Shown here: positions 1 through 5,600 of the stretch, piece by piece
Numbering within the stretch: the stretch's first letter is position 1
Layout of the letters: the number at the start of each line of letters is the position of its first letter
Assembly (NCBI GenBank): GCA_964593905.1
Contig: CAZQLE010000167.1
Span: forward strand, 1 to 8,865
Origin: CAZQLE01 sp964593905
Lineage (GTDB): Bacteria > Chloroflexota > Anaerolineae > Anaerolineales > Anaerolineaceae
Length of the DNA stretch: 8,865 bases
Direction: 5' to 3'
Translations under genes and position numbers: made by a program
Notes under the pieces: model-generated
What the model was told of the DNA's origin: nothing
Database searches by the model: none
The model's input: the letters and a program-made list of their open reading frames with translations, nothing else

Positions 1-7
1 AAATGGG

Positions 8-30
8 GCAGGGGTGGGTGCCACCCCTGC
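8..30. terminator. Strong 10-bp perfect hairpin at the left edge
   Basis: GCAGGGGTGG (8-17) and CCACCCCTGC (21-30) are perfect reverse complements around the 3-base loop GTG. The stem is very GC-rich. On the plus strand no T run follows, so it is not a textbook Rho-independent terminator for a plus-strand gene. On the minus strand it would be followed by CCCATTT before the window ends, so it could terminate a minus-strand transcript or sit between two units. The hairpin is directly visible; its role is inference, because the neighbouring gene on the left is outside the window. Confidence 0.5.
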
Positions 31-61
31 GCTCGTCTGCATAGCCCACAGCGGCGGTAAA

Positions 62-78
62 GGGGGTCGGGGGGGTGG
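62..78 (+). other. G-rich tract upstream of the activase gene
   Basis: Runs of five, seven and two G (62-66, 69-75, 77-78) are separated by TC and T. Together with the GG at 56-57 this could form a G-quadruplex on the plus strand, though spacing and run lengths are irregular. It sits about 55 to 70 bases before the first possible start of the activase gene and just before an AT-rich stretch (79-90) that contains TATAAA at 83-88. No good -35 box lies upstream of that TATAAA. A role in expression is only a possibility. Confidence 0.3.
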
Positions 79-132
79 TTTTTATAAATTGCTCCAACTT
101 TGTGAGAACGGTGTGTCATCAGAGTCAGACTA

Positions 133-1095
133 TTGAATTCACCTTCGATGAGTGCTATAGTACCTTTCATGGTTTCTCCGCATGAAGTCGCAACCCGGCT
201 GATCCTTCAAATTCAGCGCTTCTCATTAGATGACGGGCCGGGCATTCGCACGACCGTGTTTTTCAAGGGCTGCAATTTACGCTGTCTCTGGTGTCACAAC
301 CCCGAATCCATTCATCCACAAGCCGAGGTTTCTTTTCAACATCAGCGCTGCACAAACTGCGGCGCCTGCGCGGCCGCCTGTGCTTATGGCGCCCAGGTCT
401 GCGATGAGAGCGGGCGTTTCCTGATCCGGACGGCCTGCACGGGCTGTCTGGCCTGTGTGGCAGGCTGTGCGGCCGGCGCGCTTTCCAGTTACGGCCGTGA
501 AATGTCTGCCGCAGAAATACTGGAGCTTGTCCTCAGAGACCGACCTTTCTACGCAAAATCTGGGGGCGGGGTTACCTTTTCGGGTGGCGAACCCCTCCTC
601 CAACCCGTTTTACTGCTCGAATTATTACAGAAGTGCCGGGCGCTCAATCTGCATACAGCGGTTGATACGGCCGGCAACGTGCCCTTTGAAAGTCTCTCGG
701 CAGTGCAACCGTATACCAACCTGTTTCTCTATGATATCAAGGCCTTTGATCCTGCTTTGCACCGTCGTCTGACCGGGGTGGATAACGCCCGCATCCTGCA
801 AAACCTGAGGCGACTCGGCCAACTCGGCGCCCGGTTGTGGGTGCGGCTGCCCTATGTTGCGAACCTGAACAACGATCGGACCGAAATTAAAGCGATTGCT
901 GCGCTGCTTAAAGACATCCCGGCCGTAGAAAAGGTGGAACTGCTACCTTACCATGCTTACGGCGAATCGAAATACGAGTACCTGGGGATTGCCAGAATTG
1001 CAGCACAGCTCTCGGCGCCCACTCGGGAAGAAGTGATCAGTGTATTGAATGCATATCAGGCCGAAGGTCTGACTGTTGAATGCGGTGTCCTTTAA
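133..1095 (+). CDS. Glycyl radical enzyme activating enzyme (radical SAM, with two extra 4Fe-4S motifs)
   Basis: This radical SAM enzyme installs the glycyl radical on its partner, encoded next. It binds a 4Fe-4S cluster and S-adenosylmethionine and abstracts a hydrogen from the target glycine in the cytoplasm. Numbered from position 133, the N-terminus carries the family motif DDGPGIRTTVFFKGC, and the radical SAM cysteines are C47, C51 and C54 (CNLRCLWC). A ferredoxin-like insert has two CxxCxxCxxxC motifs (C73/76/79/83 and C102/105/108/112). SGGEP at 150-154 is the SAM-binding motif. The two-cluster insert is typical of activases for dehydratase, decarboxylase and lyase-type glycyl radical enzymes and is absent from PflA. 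The start is uncertain: TTG at 133, ATG at 148 and ATG at 169 are all in frame and none has a clear ribosome binding site. ATG 169 starts closest to the conserved core. The stop lies 24 bases before the partner gene, so the two are probably cotranscribed, with the activase first. Confidence 0.95.
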   Translation: MNSPSMSAIVPFMVSPHEVATRLILQIQRFSLDDGPGIRTTVFFKGCNLRCLWCHNPESIHPQAEVSFQHQRCTNCGACAAACAYGAQVCDESGRFLIRTACTGCLACVAGCAAGALSSYGREMSAAEILELVLRDRPFYAKSGGGVTFSGGEPLLQPVLLLELLQKCRALNLHTAVDTAGNVPFESLSAVQPYTNLFLYDIKAFDPALHRRLTGVDNARILQNLRRLGQLGARLWVRLPYVANLNNDRTEIKAIAALLKDIPAVEKVELLPYHAYGESKYEYLGIARIAAQLSAPTREEVISVLNAYQAEGLTVECGVL

Positions 1096-1119
1096 ATATT
1101 AACCCAGAAAGAAGATCAG

Positions 1120-3351
1120 ATGGATATTGAAACCCTGAAAGCCAGTGTAGCCGCTGTATCTGCCAACCGGCCAGAGCAATTCGGTTATTCGAATGAAACC
1201 CCAGACCGGCAGCAGGCCTTCTTGCTTCGCCAGCAGATCTATGCCCGTGAGATGCAGATTCATAAAGATGAACCGATGGTTGTCAGACTGGCCTTCTGTT
1301 TGGGCGCTTATCTGCTGGAGAAGGATATTCTCTTTGAAGATGATCTTCTGGCGGGTTTTTATCTTTTTGCCGATAAAACATTCTCCAGCCCGGTCAACAC
1401 GGCCGAGGAGGTTCTGTTTGCCTGCCTCGACAAAGTTGCTGTGGATGAATCGGCGGACACCATTTTGGATGAATTCGTCAAATACGTGGAGCGGGGTGTA
1501 TGCAATCGCGTTCCGGCCGGGCATGTCATCGCCGGTTACGCCCACGTTCTGGAGGTGGGTCTGGGGGGACTCATCGCAGAAGCGGACGCAGCGATTATGG
1601 AAAAGGGTGATACGCCATTTCGACAGGCGGCACTGATTGTCTGTCGGGCCACGTCCGGGCTTATCTGCCGCTATGGTGAGAAAGCTGCCGAGCTACAAAA
1701 AATGGCCTCAGACGAAGTCAGCCGCAGCAAATATGCCCGCATTGCTTCAGCGTGCCAGTGGATAACGGAACAGCCCCCCCGTGATTTCTTTGAGGCCATC
1801 CAGCTTCTGTGTCTGGTACACGAGGTTATTCTCAATGAACAGAACAGTGGGTCGCTTTCGCTGGGCCGCTTTGACCGTTACCTGGCCCCCTTCTACGAAC
1901 GCGATAAAGCTGCCGGCAAAATTGATTTTGCGGGTGCAGCCTCGCTTGTGGAAGCCTTCTTTAAAAAAATGGCCTCCGTTCCGCGTTCTTTCCAGAACCT
2001 GACTGTGGGCGGATATGATTCTGTCGATGGCTATTGCTGCAATGATCTGACCCGTATCGCCCTACAGACCAGCCGCAAACTGCGCAAAGATCAGCCCCTG
2101 CTTACCTTACGCTGGCATCCCACCATGCCGGCCGACCTGTGGGAAGATATCCTGGACCTGATCACCACCGGGATCGGGTTTCCCGCCCTGTTCAACGATG
2201 AAATCTGTATCCAGGCCAAGCTGCGCAGGGGGATATCACTCCAAGACGCCGAACAGTATGCCCTGGTGGGGTGTGTCGAGTTGAGCGTCGGGGGTCGGGA
2301 ATATGCTCATACCGAGGGACTGCGTATCAGCTGGCTGAAGGTGTTGGAATTGATCCTCAACCGCGGACGCTGTCTGGTCTCGGGTGAGAAGTTCACCCTG
2401 GGCGAACCGGAAAATTTGGATTCGATCCCCGATTTCGACACTTTCTACGTCTGGTTCAAGCGCGAACTGCACCACTTTACGCACACCGCCATTCAGGCTG
2501 TGAATATTCTTGATGCCAATTATTCCAACCACTGGCCCTCGCCATTCCTTTCGGCCACGATGGATAACTGTATTCAAAGCGGTTTGGACGTGACCGCCGG
2601 AGGGACAATCTATAACAATTCGGCCATCAATGCCGTTGGCATGGCCAATGCCGTCGATTCTCTCCTGGCCATCCGCAAGTATGTGTTTGAAGAAAAGCGC
2701 TTCAGTCTGTCTGAACTTACCACCATGCTGCAACAGAACTTTGCAGGGAATGAACAAATCCGCCTGATGATATTCAACCAGTGCGCCCGTTTTGGCAGCG
2801 ATGCCGAAGCCGCAACGATGTTGACCGATCTGACGGCCGATTTTCATGCTCAGGTCAGCGCATACGCTAATCCGCGCGGTGGCGTCTGGGAACTTGGCTT
2901 TTATTCTGTGGATCACCATGCTATTTATGGCGAAAAAACCGGCGCCAGCCCGGATGGACGCAGGATGGGCTACGCACTGGCAAACGCCATGTCTCCGGTG
3001 CAGGGTACCGAAAAGCACGGCCCCACCGAGGTCATTCAAGCCATCACGAGAGCAGACCATACCTGTTTTGCGAATGGTATGGTGTTGGACCTGAAGTTTC
3101 ACCCGCGTTTTTTTAGTCCGCCAGCGCATCGCCTGGCTTTTCATCATCTGGTGGAAACTTATTTTGATCTGGGGGGTATGGAAATTCAGTTCAATGTGAT
3201 CGACCGTGAGACGCTGCGCGCGGCCCAAAGCCACCCTGAAGCGTACCGCGACCTGCTCGTGCGCGTCTCGGGTTTCAGTGCTTATTTCACAACCCTGGGG
3301 TTGTCTCTGCAGAACGAGATCATCGATCGGGCCGAGTTTGAAAGCATCTAG
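1120..3351 (+). CDS. Glycyl radical enzyme of the PFL-like superfamily (dehydratase/C-X lyase type, substrate unassigned)
   Basis: This is a 743-residue glycyl radical enzyme. The PFL-like barrel covers roughly residues 20-600. Family landmarks include GRFDRYLAPFYERD, GIGFPALFNDE and PDGRRMGYALANAMSPVQGT. The active-site loop reads GCVE, giving thiyl Cys385 and Glu387. The C-terminal glycine-radical domain ends in RVSGFSAYF with Gly718 as the radical site, 25 residues from the end, followed by QNEIIDRAEF. C-x-E, rather than the Cys-Cys pair of pyruvate formate-lyase, places it with the dehydratases, C-N/C-S lyases and related groups. It differs from the glycerol/propanediol dehydratase and choline lyase signature I recall (GCVEPQ..GKTEGWHD): here Leu follows Glu, and the later stretch is GREYAHTEG, with Glu399 where those enzymes have Asp. 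It is shorter than most of those enzymes (about 790-850). ATG 1120 follows an AGAAAGAAG Shine-Dalgarno-like stretch. No microcompartment shell gene or CoA-acylating aldehyde dehydrogenase is in the window. The superfamily is secure; the reaction is unknown. Confidence 0.95.
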   Translation: MDIETLKASVAAVSANRPEQFGYSNETPDRQQAFLLRQQIYAREMQIHKDEPMVVRLAFCLGAYLLEKDILFEDDLLAGFYLFADKTFSSPVNTAEEVLFACLDKVAVDESADTILDEFVKYVERGVCNRVPAGHVIAGYAHVLEVGLGGLIAEADAAIMEKGDTPFRQAALIVCRATSGLICRYGEKAAELQKMASDEVSRSKYARIASACQWITEQPPRDFFEAIQLLCLVHEVILNEQNSGSLSLGRFDRYLAPFYERDKAAGKIDFAGAASLVEAFFKKMASVPRSFQNLTVGGYDSVDGYCCNDLTRIALQTSRKLRKDQPLLTLRWHPTMPADLWEDILDLITTGIGFPALFNDEICIQAKLRRGISLQDAEQYALVGCVELSVGGREYAHTEGLRISWLKVLELILNRGRCLVSGEKFTLGEPENLDSIPDFDTFYVWFKRELHHFTHTAIQAVNILDANYSNHWPSPFLSATMDNCIQSGLDVTAGGTIYNNSAINAVGMANAVDSLLAIRKYVFEEKRFSLSELTTMLQQNFAGNEQIRLMIFNQCARFGSDAEAATMLTDLTADFHAQVSAYANPRGGVWELGFYSVDHHAIYGEKTGASPDGRRMGYALANAMSPVQGTEKHGPTEVIQAITRADHTCFANGMVLDLKFHPRFFSPPAHRLAFHHLVETYFDLGGMEIQFNVIDRETLRAAQSHPEAYRDLLVRVSGFSAYFTTLGLSLQNEIIDRAEFESI

Positions 3352-3361
3352 GTCCATCGTT

Positions 3362-3399
3362 ACTGCTCAGTCAGGGAAGATCCTCCTGTTCTGAGCAGT
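3362..3399 (+). terminator. Hairpin terminator behind the glycyl radical enzyme
   Basis: ACTGCTCAG (3362-3370) pairs perfectly with CTGAGCAGT (3391-3399). Inside it CAGG (3372-3375) pairs with CCTG (3385-3388), so a 9-bp stem, a small 1/2-base internal loop and a 4-bp upper stem form one structure. It begins 11 bases after the stop codon. The tail TTTGCCAATTTTAT is T-rich but interrupted, so termination may be partial. It probably separates the activase/radical enzyme unit from the dehydrogenase gene. Confidence 0.65.
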
Positions 3400-3454
3400 T
3401 TGCCAATTTTATAAATCGTCATCACCCGGCACACCCATCCTGCTCTGATTTGCA

Positions 3455-3482
3455 TTACAATATTACTAATCTTATCTACAAT
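3455..3482 (+). promoter_or_regulatory. Candidate promoter for the dehydrogenase gene
   Basis: The AT-rich stretch between the hairpin and the dehydrogenase holds TTACAA (3455-3460), a 16-base spacer and TACAAT (3477-3482). The latter matches the sigma-70 -10 consensus at five of six positions. The -35 match is weak, and the resulting leader would be only about 12-14 bases. The stretch is clearly more AT-rich than the genes on either side, which supports a promoter somewhere here more than it supports this exact pair of boxes. Confidence 0.27.
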
Positions 3483-3501
3483 ATCTCTGTGAGGTGAGGC
3501 G

Positions 3502-4608
3502 ATGACAGATTCTGTGAAATACCTTCCGGTGGATGTGTTGCAGCAGTTTATGCAGGATGTGTTTGTGGGGGTGGGCGTTCCTGCAGATGAGGCTGCCATC
3601 AGCGCGCGGATTTTGATCCAGTCGGACCTGTTTGGGATTGAATCACACGGGGTTGGTCGTTTGAAAATGTATTATGACCGCATTAAGAATGGTCAACATT
3701 TGCCGACGACGCAGTTTGAGGTGGTGAAAGAAGCCCCCGCCACCGCCGTGGTGGATGGTCATCACGGGGTGGGGATGGTGATTGGCTATAAGGCCATGAG
3801 CCTGGCGATTGAGAAGGCCCGCATTTACGGCATGGGCTCGGTGGCGGTGCGCAATTCGACCCATTTTGGCATCGACGGCTATTACCCGCTGATGGCCGCG
3901 CAGGCCGGGATGATTGGGATGAGCTTTACCAATGCGCGCCCGTCGATTGCGCCGACTTACGGGGTGCAGCCCATGCTGGGCACCAACCCGATTGCGTTTG
4001 GCTGCCCGACCGATGAGGCCAACCCCTATCTGTATGACGCGGCAACCTCCATTACCCAGCGCGGCAAGTTTGAAACGCTGGAGCGCAAGGGTCTGCCCGG
4101 CAAGGTGGGCTGGGTGACCGATCAGGACGGCAATTTTCTGACCGATTCGGCCGATATTTTAAAGGGCCTGACCAAAGACACGGCGGCCCTGCTGCCGCTG
4201 GGCGGCGCGGGCGAAGACCTGGGCGGGCATAAGGGCTATGGGCTGGCGACGATTGTGGAGATCCTTTCGGCGTCGCTGCAAACCGGGGCCTTTTTGCAGG
4301 CGCTAACCGGCAACACCCCCGCGGGCGGCAAGACGCATTTCCGCATCGGACATTTCTTCATGGCGATCAATGTGGAGAGCTTCACCGATCTCGATTCGTT
4401 CAAGAAAACCACGGGCGACATTCTGCGCGCGCTGCGCGCTGCGCGCAAGGCGCCGGGCCAGCCGCGCATTTATACGGCCGGTGAGAAGGAATTTGAGAAA
4501 GAAATTGAGGTGCGCCGCACGGGGGTGGCGATTGTGCCGAATTTGCAGAAAGATGTCAAGACCATGCGCGATGAGCTGGGTCTGACGCAGTACCGGTTTG
4601 ATTTTTAG
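3502..4608 (+). CDS. Ldh2/MDH-family NAD(P)-dependent 2-hydroxyacid dehydrogenase
   Basis: This 368-residue protein belongs to the malate/L-lactate/ureidoglycolate/sulfolactate dehydrogenase family (Ldh2_2 fold, not the Rossmann LDH/MDH fold). It interconverts a 2-hydroxyacid and a 2-oxoacid, or reduces a cyclic imine acid in the DpkA branch, with NAD(P). Visible landmarks are DLFGIESHGVGRL with the expected catalytic His49, NSTHFG with His121, MLGTNPIAFGCP around residues 158-169, DAATS at 179-183, and GGHKGYGLA at 241-249. Length is normal for the family. ATG 3502 has a good Shine-Dalgarno sequence (AGGTGAGG, 3492-3499) at short spacing. Substrate cannot be read from sequence: malate, lactate, ureidoglycolate, 3-sulfolactate, 2,3-diketogulonate and imine acids are all used by relatives. 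It lies 150 bases after the radical enzyme, on the same strand but behind a hairpin, so it may be expressed separately. Confidence 0.92.
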   Translation: MTDSVKYLPVDVLQQFMQDVFVGVGVPADEAAISARILIQSDLFGIESHGVGRLKMYYDRIKNGQHLPTTQFEVVKEAPATAVVDGHHGVGMVIGYKAMSLAIEKARIYGMGSVAVRNSTHFGIDGYYPLMAAQAGMIGMSFTNARPSIAPTYGVQPMLGTNPIAFGCPTDEANPYLYDAATSITQRGKFETLERKGLPGKVGWVTDQDGNFLTDSADILKGLTKDTAALLPLGGAGEDLGGHKGYGLATIVEILSASLQTGAFLQALTGNTPAGGKTHFRIGHFFMAINVESFTDLDSFKKTTGDILRALRAARKAPGQPRIYTAGEKEFEKEIEVRRTGVAIVPNLQKDVKTMRDELGLTQYRFDF

Positions 4609-4638
4609 CGCGCAGCCAGATTTGTGATTTGCTCCATC

Positions 4639-4676
4639 ACAGGGGCGAGGCAGGAAGAACGCGGCTTCGCCCCTGT
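4639..4676. terminator. Hairpin terminator between converging genes
   Basis: ACAGGGGCGA (4639-4648) pairs perfectly with TCGCCCCTGT (4667-4676). A G-U pair plus two G-C pairs extend the stem to 13 bp over a loop of about 12 bases. On the plus strand TGTTT follows, suiting a terminator for the dehydrogenase gene, which stops 30 bases earlier. On the minus strand no T run follows, so it may block but not cleanly terminate the thioredoxin transcript. A small extra hairpin, GGCCG/CGGCC, lies at 4697-4712 just after the thioredoxin stop. Confidence 0.65.
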
Positions 4677-4724
4677 TGTTTAAGTTCGGTGTGTGTGGCC
4701 GGCGACGCGGCCGGAACGGGCGGG

Positions 4725-5243
4725 TTAGCGGGCGGCGCGGTTGGCGGCAAAGCGGGCGCGGATGGCGCGCCAGATGGGGCAGCGGTCGTGGATGGCCCAG
4801 AACCCCACCATCCCCGCGGCGGCCAGCAGTACCCAGGAAGGGCCGTTGGCAAGCCCCAGAGCAAATAACGCCGCCGAAGCGATCAGCCGCAGGGCGCGGT
4901 CGATGGGGTGCACCCCGGTTGGCCGGGGGGCAACGCCGCTTGCGGCGCTTTCGAACAGGGTTTGCAAATCGGCGGGCGACTGCACCCCGGTGCGGCGGGC
5001 CAGTTGGCGGCCGTTGTGATAGACCAGCAGGGTGGGAATGCCCAGCACACCCAGTTCGTCCAGCAGCCCGGCAGATTCATCGGCGTTAATGCGCAGCAGT
5101 TTAACCCGCTCTTCAAAAGTGCGTTCGGCTTCGCCGAGCGCGGGGGCCATGGCCCGGCAGGGGCCGCACCACGGGGCCCAGAACTCGACCACCACCGGCA
5201 GTGCGGTGCGGGCCAGGGTTTCTTTAAATTCGACAGCGTTCAT
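4725..5243 (-). CDS. Thioredoxin fused to a C-terminal YgaP-like (DUF2892) membrane segment
   Basis: This 172-residue protein has two parts. Residues 1-100 are a thioredoxin domain with EFWAPWCGPC (redox cysteines C26 and C29) and the cis-proline loop GIPT (Pro70), so disulfide exchange chemistry is expected. Residues about 113-163 read DRALRLIASAALFALGL, then a second hydrophobic stretch, then DRCPIWRAI. This resembles the neighbouring stand-alone DUF2892 protein (DRALRVALGLALLALGW ... GWCPIYALL), including the Cys-Pro-Ile (Cys155). There is no signal peptide, so the thioredoxin domain is probably cytoplasmic and anchored by two C-terminal helices, with a basic tail. The frame is open further upstream, to a possible start at 5438, but that extension is Pro/Arg-rich, unlike any family and overlaps the next gene. 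ATG 5243 has a good ribosome binding site. E. coli YgaP joins a rhodanese to the same kind of membrane segment. The physiological partner is unknown. Confidence 0.9.
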   Translation of the reverse strand: MNAVEFKETLARTALPVVVEFWAPWCGPCRAMAPALGEAERTFEERVKLLRINADESAGLLDELGVLGIPTLLVYHNGRQLARRTGVQSPADLQTLFESAASGVAPRPTGVHPIDRALRLIASAALFALGLANGPSWVLLAAAGMVGFWAIHDRCPIWRAIRARFAANRAAR

Positions 5244-5249
5244 GCAAGT

Positions 5250-5256
5250 CTTCCTT
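5250..5256 (-). promoter_or_regulatory. Ribosome binding site that fixes the thioredoxin start
   Basis: On the minus strand AAGGAAG lies six bases before ATG 5243. This supports the short 172-residue reading over the longer open frame that runs to 5438, and places the start exactly where thioredoxin homology begins. Confidence 0.7.
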
Positions 5257-5326
5257 ATAAAATTGCCAGAAAAGGCTCTTCCATTGCTCAAAACAACGGC
5301 TGCCTGGCTTAAGCTGGCGTTAACCA

Positions 5327-5536
5327 CTAAAGGCTTTTGGGGTTGGTGCGAATTTTGAGCAGCGCATAGATCGGGCACCAGCCGATGAGCCCGGTGAGCA
5401 GGGGCACAAAACCGAGGAATTTGAACACCTGACCCCACACGCCGCTGACCACCCCACCCCAGCCCAGGGCCAACAGTGCAAGACCCAGTGCAACGCGCAG
5501 AGCGCGATCGACATTGGATTCATTGATTGAGAACAT
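5327..5536 (-). CDS. Small DUF2892/YgaP-like two-helix membrane protein
   Basis: This 69-residue protein begins MFSINESNVDRALRV. Two hydrophobic segments (about 12-32 and 37-55) are separated by a short turn, then comes GWCPIYALLKIRT. The NVDRALR start, two helices and CP motif (Cys54) are the pattern of the DUF2892 or YgaP-like transmembrane family, whose members are usually 60-75 residues. The family often occurs near sulfur- or redox-related genes, but its molecular function is not established. ATG 5536 has an AAAGGA Shine-Dalgarno sequence (5545-5550) eight bases away. The gene ends 83 bases before the thioredoxin fusion, whose membrane part resembles it, and starts 64 bases after the HD-GYP gene on the same strand. 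A different-frame reading of 91 codons over the same bases is rejected because it has no family features. Confidence 0.85.
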   Translation of the reverse strand: MFSINESNVDRALRVALGLALLALGWGGVVSGVWGQVFKFLGFVPLLTGLIGWCPIYALLKIRTNPKSL

Positions 5537-5600
5537 TTTGTAGATCCTTTCAAACGGATAATTTTAGCTCTTTGTATTGGATGGGGCAGATTCAAAAAAG

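Noticed and set aside
1120..3351. Pyruvate formate-lyase as the identity of the radical enzyme
   Set aside because: Pyruvate formate-lyase uses two adjacent cysteines. Here the site is Cys-Val-Glu, and the activase carries the extra ferredoxin clusters that PflA lacks.
2236..3357. Long open frame of 373 codons on the minus strand
   Set aside because: It lies opposite the well-supported glycyl radical enzyme, its translation resembles no family and it has no ribosome binding site. It is a shadow frame.
4424..4450. Repetitive CTGCGCGCG stretch
   Set aside because: It encodes the in-frame LRALRAARK segment of the dehydrogenase. Codon use explains the repetition.
5244..5438. Upstream extension of the thioredoxin frame
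   Set aside because: It would overlap the DUF2892 gene, has no thioredoxin or signal-peptide character, and a better start with an AAGGAAG site lies at 5243.
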